Shown here piece by piece: positions 28,350 through 36,356 of a stretch of DNA of 64,000 nucleotides. The notes under the pieces are model-generated. The model did not search any database. It was not told the DNA's origin and saw nothing but the letters and a program-made list of their open reading frames with translations. The translations under genes were made by a program, and so were the position numbers. The stretch is from assembly GCF_014643515.1 (NCBI RefSeq), contig NZ_BMJP01000005.1, positions 281,793-345,792 on the forward strand. The letters are read 5' to 3'. The stretch is from Sphingomonas prati (lineage in GTDB: Bacteria > Pseudomonadota > Alphaproteobacteria > Sphingomonadales > Sphingomonadaceae). The number at the start of each line of letters is the position of its first letter. Positions within the stretch are counted from its first letter, which is position 1.

Positions 28350-30161
28350 TCATTTTCGTGTCGCGGCGATGTACCGACTGACCTGCTCGTCGAGCACGTC
28401 GAGCGGCAGCGCGCCCTGGCTCAGCACCGCCTCGTGAAAATCGCGGATGTCGAACCGCGGCCCAAGTTCCCGTTCGGCCCGCGCACGCAATTCGGTGATC
28501 TTGAGCTGCCCCACCATGTAACTCGTCGCCTGGCCGGGCCAGTTGAAATAACGATCGACCTCGCGCGCGATGTCGGTATCCGACACCGAACTGTTCGCCT
28601 TGAAATAGGCAATCGCCTGCTCCCGCGTCCAGCGCTTGGAATGGATGCCGGTATCGAGCACCAGCCGGATCGCGCGCCACACCTGCAACGACAGCATGCC
28701 GAACCGCGCATAGGGATCCTCGTACACCCCCATCTCGTCGGCCAGCCGTTCGGAATAGAGCCCCCACCCTTCCGCATAGGCGCCGTAGCCGCCGAACTTC
28801 CGGAATTTCGGAATGCCGGTCAGCTCCTGCTGGCGGGCAATCTGAAAATGATGTCCGGGTGCGCCCTCATGCGCCGCGATGCCCGCAACCTGCACCTTCT
28901 GCGTCTGGTTCATGTCGACCAGATTGACATAGTAGATGCCGGGCCGCGTGCCGTCCGCCGACGGGGAATTGTAGAATGCGGTAGACGCGGTGCGCTCGCG
29001 CCACTTCTCGACGGCGCGAACCTCAAGCGGCGCCCTAGGCAGCACGCGGAAATAGCGCGGTGCCGCCGTCATGACTGCTGCGATCACCCCGCGCGCGTCC
29101 CGCAGATAGGTCTCGCGGCCTGCTTCGGTGTTCGGATATTTGAACTGCGGATCGGTCCGGATCTTGTCGAAGAACTGCTCCAGCGTCCCGGTGAAGCCCA
29201 CCTCGCGCTTGATCGCCTCCATCTCCTGCCGGATCGCCGCGACCTGGCGCAGACCCAGCGCGTGGATCTGATCGGCGCTGAGGTCGGTCGTCGTCGAGTT
29301 ACGAAGCCGGTCCGCATAATAGGCCGCACCATTCGGCAGGCTCCATGCACCAAAATTGCCCTTCGACTGCGGCTCGATCGCGTCCAGCGTTCCGATCAGC
29401 TGGTCGTAGCCACGCCGGAACGGCCCCGTCAGCGCGGCGGTCGCATCGGCCATCAGCGTGGCCTTGGTCGCCGCCGGCGCGGCAAGCGCCACCACTTTCT
29501 TTCGGAGATCGGCCAGCACCGTGGAGTCCGGCCCCGTGTCGAACGGCGCACCGATGAGAACCGCCTGCGCGTCCGCTCGGGCCGGCGCGAAGTTGACCTT
29601 GTTGGGCACGATCCCCGCGGCGGCCTGCGCCCGCATCGTGGCCGACACCTCGCGCATCACGCGCTCCGTCTCGCGCAGCCGCGCGATATACGCCTGCGCA
29701 TCCGCGACCGTATCGATCTTGTGATTGTTGACCAGCAACACCGGGATGTCGCCCGCCGGGCTGCCGTTGGTGGACACCGGGAAACGCAGGTTCCGGAATT
29801 GCAGCGACCGGCGGCCGCGATCGACCTCATATTCGAACAGGCGGTAGCTGACCCGGGCGCCCTCGCTCAGCTGGCCCGGCTTGAACTGCGCCTGCATTTC
29901 CTTCAGCTGCCGTTCGGAGAGCGCCTGCGCGCGCAGCGCGGCGGCATCGGTATAGTCGTCAAGCCGATCATAATGGGTCTTAAGGCCAAGTTGCGTCTGG
30001 GACTCCGGACTAAGGTCCAGCTGCGCGTCATAAGCCCGGTCAAGAAACGCCAGCAGCGCCGCATCCTGCTTTCCCGCAGCGACCGCCTGCACCGGCACGG
30101 CGGCGTTCGCCTGGACAAGAGGCACCAGCGGCATCAACAGGAGGGCGAAACGGAGGCGCAT
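28350..30161 (-). CDS. DUF885 family metallohydrolase, exported
   Basis: A 603-residue protein with a signal peptide (MRLRFALLLMPLVPLVQANA). The DUF885 core has IAAHEGAPGHHFQIARQQEL, whose HEGxPGHH segment is the expected metal-binding and catalytic site, and GYGAYAEGWGLYSERLADEMG supplies further conserved Glu residues. The family is probably made of periplasmic metallopeptidases. The ATG at 30161 starts the signal peptide; the longer 754-residue frame was rejected. Composition is closer to the chromosomal genes than to the accessory region. Confidence 0.88.
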   Translation of the reverse strand: MRLRFALLLMPLVPLVQANAAVPVQAVAAGKQDAALLAFLDRAYDAQLDLSPESQTQLGLKTHYDRLDDYTDAAALRAQALSERQLKEMQAQFKPGQLSEGARVSYRLFEYEVDRGRRSLQFRNLRFPVSTNGSPAGDIPVLLVNNHKIDTVADAQAYIARLRETERVMREVSATMRAQAAAGIVPNKVNFAPARADAQAVLIGAPFDTGPDSTVLADLRKKVVALAAPAATKATLMADATAALTGPFRRGYDQLIGTLDAIEPQSKGNFGAWSLPNGAAYYADRLRNSTTTDLSADQIHALGLRQVAAIRQEMEAIKREVGFTGTLEQFFDKIRTDPQFKYPNTEAGRETYLRDARGVIAAVMTAAPRYFRVLPRAPLEVRAVEKWRERTASTAFYNSPSADGTRPGIYYVNLVDMNQTQKVQVAGIAAHEGAPGHHFQIARQQELTGIPKFRKFGGYGAYAEGWGLYSERLADEMGVYEDPYARFGMLSLQVWRAIRLVLDTGIHSKRWTREQAIAYFKANSSVSDTDIAREVDRYFNWPGQATSYMVGQLKITELRARAERELGPRFDIRDFHEAVLSQGALPLDVLDEQVSRYIAATRK

Positions 30162-30303
30162 CGGATTTTCCTTCGGGTTGCCCCTTCCTGTCACCGCCAT
30201 GCCGGTCAAGGCAACACCAGGTTCTGCGGAAGCAACGGCAATCGTTTGGCCGAAACACCGCCGCCCGGGAACGCTCAAGGGATCACTTGCGGCCGTCGCG
30301 CGC

Positions 30304-31140
30304 CTAATTCCGATTGAGTCCCACCGTACGGCTGTTGAACTTGCGTTTCCAGACGGCCTCGGCGGCAAGGATGTCATCCTGCGTTTCGGTCGATCCTGCG
30401 ACCTGCAGCACGCTGACCACGAAGTCGGAGGGTTCGCGGTCACGCAGAGCGACATTGCCGCCGTGGCCGTTGGCGCGGTACTCCGCCCAGCGTGACCAGA
30501 AGCCCCCCTCCCCGGTGGCCGAGCCGACGTAGAGGCTCCCGTCCCGGGGGCAGCTGAGCAGGTAGACACCCCTTGCGGCCGCCAGCGGCAACGCCCAGCC
30601 GGCCGGTGCGGCATCGAGTGCCGACAGCGGCGCCGTCAACGTCATGACCCCCGGGAAAGGCTGTTCCACGCTGTCCAGATGCAGTTCCGAGATGGCCTTG
30701 TCCTGCGCCTCGGCCCGCTGCGCCCAGGCCCGCTTGCCGGACGGTCCCCCGCCCCAGTCCACGAACAGTCGACCGGCATATTCGACCAGCGCCGGTGAGC
30801 GCTCATAAGGGTAGCGGTCCGTCGTGCCTGCCGGTTTGAGTTCGTTGCTGATGGCCGTCACAACCTCTCCCTCGACCAGCACGGGCGTCCCGACCGCATA
30901 GAGCCCGACAAACATCGTACGGCCGTCCCATGTGCCGGTGAATGCTGCCCAGTAGGGTCGCAGGAAGGAGCTGCGCTTGGCGACTGCCTGAGTGCTCTGA
31001 TAGTCCTCGAACAGCCCGGGGTCGCTGCGCCAGACATCGACCAGCGAACGCCCAGCGACCACTGGATTGTGGCGAAGCAGACGGACGGCCGCGGGGTCGA
31101 TCCCGGCCTCTTCGAGCAGCATGTTGAAGCGTAGTGGCAT
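30304..31140 (-). CDS. GIY-YIG endonuclease under XRE control
   Basis: A 278-residue protein. The C-terminal third is a GIY-YIG domain: GVYLLSCPRDGSLYVGSATGEGGFWSRWAEYRANGHGGN, with the paired Tyr motifs, the conserved Arg, and a later Glu in DDILAAEAVWKRKFNSR. The N-terminal 170 residues (LLRHNPVVAGRSLVDVWRSDPGLFEDYQ) look like a target-recognition part. Type II enzymes with GIY-YIG cores exist (Eco29kI, Hpy188I groups). It is divergent from an XRE regulator with shared operator boxes. No methyltransferase is adjacent. Confidence 0.8.
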   Translation of the reverse strand: MPLRFNMLLEEAGIDPAAVRLLRHNPVVAGRSLVDVWRSDPGLFEDYQSTQAVAKRSSFLRPYWAAFTGTWDGRTMFVGLYAVGTPVLVEGEVVTAISNELKPAGTTDRYPYERSPALVEYAGRLFVDWGGGPSGKRAWAQRAEAQDKAISELHLDSVEQPFPGVMTLTAPLSALDAAPAGWALPLAAARGVYLLSCPRDGSLYVGSATGEGGFWSRWAEYRANGHGGNVALRDREPSDFVVSVLQVAGSTETQDDILAAEAVWKRKFNSRTVGLNRN

Positions 31141-31148
31141 ATTCTCAC

Positions 31149-31235
31149 CTGTAGACGATGACTAGCACTGGTGCTCCACCGGAGGACCAAGTCAACTCCA
31201 TTGTCTCTCATCGTCTGTAGATCGATCCTCTGCAG
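31149..31235. promoter_or_regulatory. Shared operator boxes between GIY-YIG and XRE genes (copy B)
   Basis: ATCGTCTGTAG at 31210-31220 and ATCCTCTGCAG at 31225-31235 (15 bases start to start) precede the XRE gene, exactly as at 25249-25274. A reverse copy (ATCGTCTACAG on the minus strand, 31149-31159) lies just upstream of the GIY-YIG start. The stretch 31199-31247 is almost identical to 25238-25286. Confidence 0.65.
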
Positions 31236-31252
31236 GCGCGTCTCTGACCGAC

Positions 31253-31456
31253 GTGGATGTTCGCACTCGCCGTGGCCGAAATGTACGCCGCCTGCGCGAG
31301 GAAAAGGGCTGGAACCAGGAAGCCTTTGCCCGCGAGGCAGACATCCACCGGACCTATGTCAGCGATATCGAGCGCGGTGCCCGCAACCCCACGATCATGA
31401 TCGTCGAGAAGCTGGCGCAACCGCTTGGCGTGACAGCTGGTGAACTGCTGAGCTGA
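31253..31456 (+). CDS. Small XRE regulator, C-protein-like (copy B)
   Basis: A 67-residue HTH_3 protein with a GTG start, differing from the 25292 protein at nine positions. The recognition-helix part (EADIHRTY then SDIERGARNPTIM) is nearly unchanged, so both proteins should bind the same boxes and could cross-regulate. It likely represses or times the divergent GIY-YIG nuclease gene. No methyltransferase follows, which is unusual for a controller protein. Confidence 0.85.
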   Translation: MDVRTRRGRNVRRLREEKGWNQEAFAREADIHRTYVSDIERGARNPTIMIVEKLAQPLGVTAGELLS

Positions 31457-31614
31457 AGGCCCGACAGGATTGCGAAACCGTCGGGGTCAGGCTCTTTTGC
31501 CGCCGGCGCCCGTCACCATATTCCGATCAGGCGCGGACGGGTCAAAGGGAAAGCAGGTCTGGCCGAGGCAGAGGCACGGGCGGCGCGCGGGTCGGCATTC
31601 CCGACGAGGCAGCT

Positions 31615-31743
31615 GTGAGCCTGGAACCGTGGCCGCCGCTGTACAAGCGACCGGAGTTGCGCATGCGGCTGATCCGGCTGGTGATTGTCGGCACGATCAT
31701 CGTCATCGTCGCAGGGAACCTGATCGCCGAGTTGCGCGGGTAA
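31615..31743 (+). CDS. Small single-span membrane protein
   Basis: A 42-residue ORF with a GTG start. It reads MSLEPWPPLYKRPELRMRL, then a hydrophobic helix (LVIVGTIIVIVAGNLIAEL) and stops with TAA. GAGG lies a few bases upstream as a possible ribosome site. The Arg-rich N-flank and single span fit an inner-membrane small protein. The rest of the 594-base gap between 31456 and 32051 has no other gene I can support. Function unknown. Confidence 0.4.
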   Translation: MSLEPWPPLYKRPELRMRLIRLVIVGTIIVIVAGNLIAELRG

Positions 31744-32050
31744 CCGCTGCTGCTGCAGCGCGCGTGGAACCTGCGTCTGCGCCTGCAAATTGCTCGGCGC
31801 CGCGCGCCATTTCAGTCTGCTTTCCCCAATCGCACGGCATGACGAACGCGTTCGTCCACAGCTCGAACCTCGACCACGTCCGGGTGAACCTCGGGTCGTG
31901 TACGTGCATCGTTATCGAGCGGGCCCGGTTCGATCAATACGGCCAGGAACCTCGTTCGTGTTCTGAACAATGGGTGCAGAAGGTGGAATCTTAGTCCTTC
32001 GGCGCTCATGGTCATGTCGACGCTTGCTGGTTGACCGAGGCACAATCCAT

Positions 32051-32995
32051 ATGAACTACGACATCATTGGTGACATCCACGGCCACGTCGGGAAACTCGA
32101 GTACCTCCTGCCAAAACTTGGATATCGCCGGTCCGGAAGCACCTGGGGGCATTCGGAACGACAGGCGATCTTCCTTGGTGACTTTATCGATCGCGGACCA
32201 CATCAGATCGCGTCCTATCGGGTTGCCCGCCGGATGGTCGACGCCGGTAATGCTCTCGCGGTGATGGGCAACCACGAACTGAACGCCGTGGCGTGGAACA
32301 CATTCGCTGGTGAACACCCCCTACGCCCACATACGAAGGGGAACAGACACCAGCACGCCGTCTTTCTTGATGAAGTCGAGCAGGATCGTGCTCTTCATTC
32401 CGAGATCACGGAGTGGTTCGCGACGCTTCCCCTGTGGCTTGATCTGCCCGGCATCCGCGTAGTGCACGCCTGCTGGCACCCGGAGCAGATGCGGGAGGTC
32501 GAGACCTCCCTGACAGACCATCGGGCCCTGGAGGGTGAAGCGCTGGTGCGAGCCACGCAGGGCGACCACAACATCTTTGGAGTGGAAAGTGCGTCAACGC
32601 CCGAGTTCCGTTGCGTCGAGACGCTGACGAAGGGGCGTGAGGTAGCACTCCCGCATGGCTGCGCGTTCGATGATGCTGATGGAATCGCTCGCCACAGCGT
32701 CAGGATTCGCTGGTGGGACACTGCCGCTGTCACCGTTCGTGACGCCGCGCTTCTTGGTCCCCAGCACCTCGAACGGATACCGGCAGAATGGCTGCTGCCT
32801 CCCGGCGCGGTTCTCGGATACCGCGATGAGAAGCCGCTGTTCATCGGGCATTACTGGCTGACGGGAACCCCGACTGTCCTCGCGCCCAACCTCGCATGCG
32901 TGGATTACAGCGCCGGAAAGGGAGGCCCTCTGGTTGCCTACCGGTGGGACGGCGAAACGAAGCTCGACAATGCCAGGTTCGTGGCTTCGGACTGA
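32051..32995 (+). CDS. Calcineurin-like metallophosphoesterase
   Basis: A 314-residue protein with all core motifs of the family: DIIGDIHGH at residues 4-12, IFLGDFIDRG near 42-51, VMGNHELNAV near 74-83 and VVHACWH further on. It resembles PrpE/ApaH-type phosphatases that hydrolyse phosphoproteins, dinucleoside polyphosphates or cyclic nucleotides. The C-terminal half (about residues 200-310) is poorly conserved. It is followed after 103 bases by the three-gene set at 33099. Which phosphate ester it uses is unknown. Confidence 0.88.
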   Translation: MNYDIIGDIHGHVGKLEYLLPKLGYRRSGSTWGHSERQAIFLGDFIDRGPHQIASYRVARRMVDAGNALAVMGNHELNAVAWNTFAGEHPLRPHTKGNRHQHAVFLDEVEQDRALHSEITEWFATLPLWLDLPGIRVVHACWHPEQMREVETSLTDHRALEGEALVRATQGDHNIFGVESASTPEFRCVETLTKGREVALPHGCAFDDADGIARHSVRIRWWDTAAVTVRDAALLGPQHLERIPAEWLLPPGAVLGYRDEKPLFIGHYWLTGTPTVLAPNLACVDYSAGKGGPLVAYRWDGETKLDNARFVASD

Positions 32996-33098
32996 ACGCG
33001 CTAACCATACGCGCGTAGTCCCGGCTCAGTCAGAGGGTCATGAAATGTTAGCCATCCTGACATAGGGTGGTTGTCGGACAGACGGGCGGGAATTTAGA

Positions 33099-34052
33099 AT
33101 GGCGTACAAGCAGGGTTTATCGGACGACTTCGTAGCAGCGCTGAATAGTCTCCACGACGAACCCGCAGGCGAATGGTGGCCGAGAATGCTATCTGACCCC
33201 GACCTGTTCGTCGCAGTCCGCAACAACTATCTGAACGTCTATTATCGAGGTTGCAGCCTCGCCCGCATTGGCCTTGAATCGGGCGCTGTCGTCGTCGATA
33301 CACACTACAAGTATTTGCTGAAGCCGCGTCTCAAGAAGGAATATGTCCGAGCGCTGGGAGGAGTGTTCCAGCTGCAGAGCCAGTGGCCCAACGGTTTTGC
33401 CGATCCGTTCACGACAGTCCTGTCTGACATCCCGGCCCTGAAAGCCGCCGCAAAGCCATATGCCGGTGAGGAAAAGAAGTTCGTTGGAAAGGTAATCGGC
33501 TCTCATTCGAACGTCGTTGACGTCGAGATCGCACTCACCAGGGAAGCCGAGGAGGCAACCGAAACCGAACCCGGCAAAGGCGCAAGCGCGAAGCGGATCG
33601 ACATCGCGGCACTCCGGTGGGCAGCCTCTGGCCCGATCCTCGATTTCTACGAGGCGAAACTGTTTGCAAACAAGGAAGTACGCGCCGAGGGCGATGCGAA
33701 GGTCGTCGCTCAGATCGCCACCTACGAAAAGCTCCTCTCGACGTTCGAAGGCGATATTCGTGCCGGCTTCCTCCGATCATGTGAAAACGTCGTGGCGCTG
33801 AGAGGCATTTCGACGGTGCGGCAGGACATGGCACGGGCGGCGCTTGCGCACGGTGATGCGCTCACGGTCAACATCAAGCCGTTCCTCATCGTAGGCAGTT
33901 TCGACATCGACCAGCGCGAGGGTCCGGTCTGGAAACAGCACAGGGCGAAACTGGAAGGCGCGCTCGGGACGCCACGGGTGCTGCTGGCCGGGTCGGCCAC
34001 CAGCGTGAAGCTCGGTCGCGGCGTGCCTCCGGAGGAAGCGAAGGGGGCATGA
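33099..34052 (+). CDS. Putative PD-(D/E)XK nuclease-like protein
   Basis: A 317-residue protein I cannot assign to a named family. Residues about 168-210 (AKRIDIAALRWAASGPILDFYEAKLFANKEVRAEGDAKVVAQIATYEKLL) fit a restriction-endonuclease-like core: Asp, then the E-A-K motif, then the Q-x3-Y helix frequent in this superfamily. The N-terminal half has GCSLARIGLESGAVVVDTHYKYLL. It overlaps the MBL gene by four bases (ATGA), so they are translated together. Confidence 0.5.
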   Translation: MAYKQGLSDDFVAALNSLHDEPAGEWWPRMLSDPDLFVAVRNNYLNVYYRGCSLARIGLESGAVVVDTHYKYLLKPRLKKEYVRALGGVFQLQSQWPNGFADPFTTVLSDIPALKAAAKPYAGEEKKFVGKVIGSHSNVVDVEIALTREAEEATETEPGKGASAKRIDIAALRWAASGPILDFYEAKLFANKEVRAEGDAKVVAQIATYEKLLSTFEGDIRAGFLRSCENVVALRGISTVRQDMARAALAHGDALTVNIKPFLIVGSFDIDQREGPVWKQHRAKLEGALGTPRVLLAGSATSVKLGRGVPPEEAKGA

Positions 34053-35356
34053 GCACCGCTCCTGCGGTGAGCGCGGAAACTGCCCGTCACGATGTGAAGC
34101 TCACGGTGCATCGCTCGACCGATCAGATCGGCGGGAACTGCATCGAGATATGTGCCGGGGATCACCGGCTCATACTGGACGTGGGGCGTCCACTGGACGC
34201 CCCCGGGGATGCGACCGGTCTCCTGCCTCAAACTATGGACCTTGAGTCGCCGGCATCGGTTCTGATTTCTCATCCCCATCAGGACCATTATGGCCTGCTG
34301 GAAGAGATCCCGGATCATTGGGCGGTCTATAGCGGTGACGCGACCGAGAAGCTGATTCGTCTCACCGCGTCCATAACGGGCAAGACGCTGGACCGGTCGT
34401 TCCGGCACTGGCGGTCGGGCGAACCACTTGCCATCGGGCCGTTCATCATCACGCCCTTCCTGACCGATCATTCGGCCTTCGATGCATTCATGCTGCTGAT
34501 CGATGTTGCCGGAAGGCGCATCCTCTATTCGGGTGATTTCCGTGCCCATGGGCGGAAGTCAGCGCTCGTCGAGCGCTTCATCGCCAATCCGCCGCCTGGT
34601 ATCGACGTGCTTCTGATGGAGGGAACCAACCTCGGCAGTGACAAGTCAACGACGAGTGAGTCGGAGCTTGAGGATGCCTTTGTGCCCTTCTTCCGCGAGA
34701 CGCCGGGTCGGGTATTCGTCGCCTGGTCTGCGCAGAATGTGGATCGCACAGTCACTCTCTACCGCGCCGCGAAGCGGGCGGATCGCACGCTTGTGGTCGA
34801 TCTCTACACGGCGGAGGTGCTGGAGCTTCTGGCAGATCACGGACGGCTACCCCGTGCCGGAATGGAGAACGTCAAGGTCGTCATCACTTCCGCCATGGCA
34901 CGGATGTACAAACGGAAAGGCATGTCCGGGTTCGTCGACAGGATGGCGACCGGGGGACGCGGAATTTCCGCGCGAGCCCTGAACGGAACAACCGATCGCT
35001 GGGTGATCATGCTGCGGGAGTCCCTGATGCGGGACTATGCCCGGAGCGGCGTTGTGCCAACCAGCGACGACGCGTGGTGCTGGTCGATGTGGAAAGGTTA
35101 TCTCGGCTCGCTCGGTGCACCGCTCGTGGACTGGCTCGCCGCCGCAAGGCCGGTCCACCTTCACACCAGTGGTCATGCGTCCCCGGCCGACCTGCGGCGC
35201 TTCGCCGAAGCGATGCAGGCCACGCGACTGGTGCCCATCCACAGCTTCACATGGGATAGCGACGGATCGGACTTCCCTGCGATGTGCCGACTGCGAGACG
35301 GCGAACCGCTCCTGCTGCAGGGCGAGCGCGGAGAAGCCCGATCCGTCACGCCATAG
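34049..35356 (+). CDS. MBL-fold/beta-CASP-type hydrolase
   Basis: A 435-residue metallo-beta-lactamase fold protein. Metal motif 2 is VLISHPHQDHYGLLEEIP near residue 70, ILYSGDFRAHG follows near 155, and the C-terminal block HTSGHASPADLRRFAEAMQATRLVPIHSF is that of RNase J/CPSF-type beta-CASP enzymes. Those process RNA or DNA ends. It is coupled to the upstream nuclease-like gene and followed after 28 bases by an ADP-ribosylglycohydrolase. Nucleic acid is the likely substrate. Confidence 0.82.
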   Translation: MSTAPAVSAETARHDVKLTVHRSTDQIGGNCIEICAGDHRLILDVGRPLDAPGDATGLLPQTMDLESPASVLISHPHQDHYGLLEEIPDHWAVYSGDATEKLIRLTASITGKTLDRSFRHWRSGEPLAIGPFIITPFLTDHSAFDAFMLLIDVAGRRILYSGDFRAHGRKSALVERFIANPPPGIDVLLMEGTNLGSDKSTTSESELEDAFVPFFRETPGRVFVAWSAQNVDRTVTLYRAAKRADRTLVVDLYTAEVLELLADHGRLPRAGMENVKVVITSAMARMYKRKGMSGFVDRMATGGRGISARALNGTTDRWVIMLRESLMRDYARSGVVPTSDDAWCWSMWKGYLGSLGAPLVDWLAAARPVHLHTSGHASPADLRRFAEAMQATRLVPIHSFTWDSDGSDFPAMCRLRDGEPLLLQGERGEARSVTP

Positions 35357-35384
35357 GTATGGGAACTTGTGCATGGAGGCCGGT

Positions 35385-36242
35385 ATGTCGGATCTGACTG
35401 AACGTGCGATGGGCGCGCTTATGGGCGCGGCGGTTGGCGATGCCCTGGGGGTGACGTTCGAGTTCGAGGACGCCGCAGACATCCCCCGCGAACGCTTCAA
35501 AATGGTCGGGGGTGGGCCATTCGACTTTGCTCCCGGCGCAGCTTCGGATGACACCGATCTGCTGCACGCAGTCCTGCGGTCCTACACCGGTCGGAACCAG
35601 TTCGACGCTGATGGCGCAGTCGATAACATGCTGGGGTGGCTCGACCGAAAGCCGCCCGACGTTGGCATGCAGACCCGGTACGCCCTGTCGTGCTGGCGGG
35701 ACGGATCGACACCACCTGATGACGAGGATGCGCAGGGCAACGGAGGCCTGATGCGGGCGGCGGCTCATGCGCTGGCTTGCGATGACGGTGTTCTGGCCGC
35801 CCGGTTCGCGGCATCCGATACGCGCCTCACTCACCCGAGCGACGCTGCGGCAGACTGCTCCGCATTTTACGCTGCGTCAGTCTGGTGGGCGATCAGGGGG
35901 CTGCCCCCAGTGGACTCGCTAGGGCGTGCCGGCGATGGTGGCCCGACGTTCAAACCGTATGAGGCACCAAAGCGCTCAGGCAGCGGGCATTGCCTGCACA
36001 GCCTACGCCTTGCGCTCTGGGCGTTCACCACAGCGGAAACATACGAGGCCGGGATGGACGCCGTGATCCGGGCAGGCGGCGATACCGACACCAATGCCAC
36101 GATTGCCGGGGCTCTGCTCGGCGCGAGGTTCGGCCTTGCCGGCATCCCTCCGGACTGGCTCGGCGGTCTGGAAACATGCAACCGGGATCGGCTCGGGGTC
36201 GAAGCTGCTCGCCTTCGGATCGACAGGCGTCCCAACGCATAG
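35385..36242 (+). CDS. ADP-ribosylglycohydrolase family protein
   Basis: A 285-residue DraG/ARH-type enzyme that removes ADP-ribose from a protein or nucleic acid. Conserved blocks are MGAAVGDALGVTFEF, the acidic GAASDDTDLLHAVLRS and RAGGDTDTNATIAGALLGARFG, which supply the two-metal ligands. The start is ATG 35385, with ATG 35373 as an alternative. No ADP-ribosyltransferase is recognisable nearby. Linkage to an MBL nuclease and a nuclease-like gene suggests processing of modified nucleic acid, but this is inference. Confidence 0.88.
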   Translation: MSDLTERAMGALMGAAVGDALGVTFEFEDAADIPRERFKMVGGGPFDFAPGAASDDTDLLHAVLRSYTGRNQFDADGAVDNMLGWLDRKPPDVGMQTRYALSCWRDGSTPPDDEDAQGNGGLMRAAAHALACDDGVLAARFAASDTRLTHPSDAAADCSAFYAASVWWAIRGLPPVDSLGRAGDGGPTFKPYEAPKRSGSGHCLHSLRLALWAFTTAETYEAGMDAVIRAGGDTDTNATIAGALLGARFGLAGIPPDWLGGLETCNRDRLGVEAARLRIDRRPNA

Positions 36243-36356
36243 GCGGCCCGATGGAGTGACTGGCAATGCGCTTCGACACCCGGCACTGAGAGCCGCGATT
36301 GGGTTCCGGCTCGGCAGACGCCACGTACGCACGGCTGTGACAGGAAGGACCGAACG

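Noticed and set aside
27921..30317. Plus-strand ORF of 798 residues opposite DUF885
   Set aside because: It is antisense to a gene with a signal peptide and intact HEGxPGHH site, and has only Arg/His-rich low-complexity sequence.
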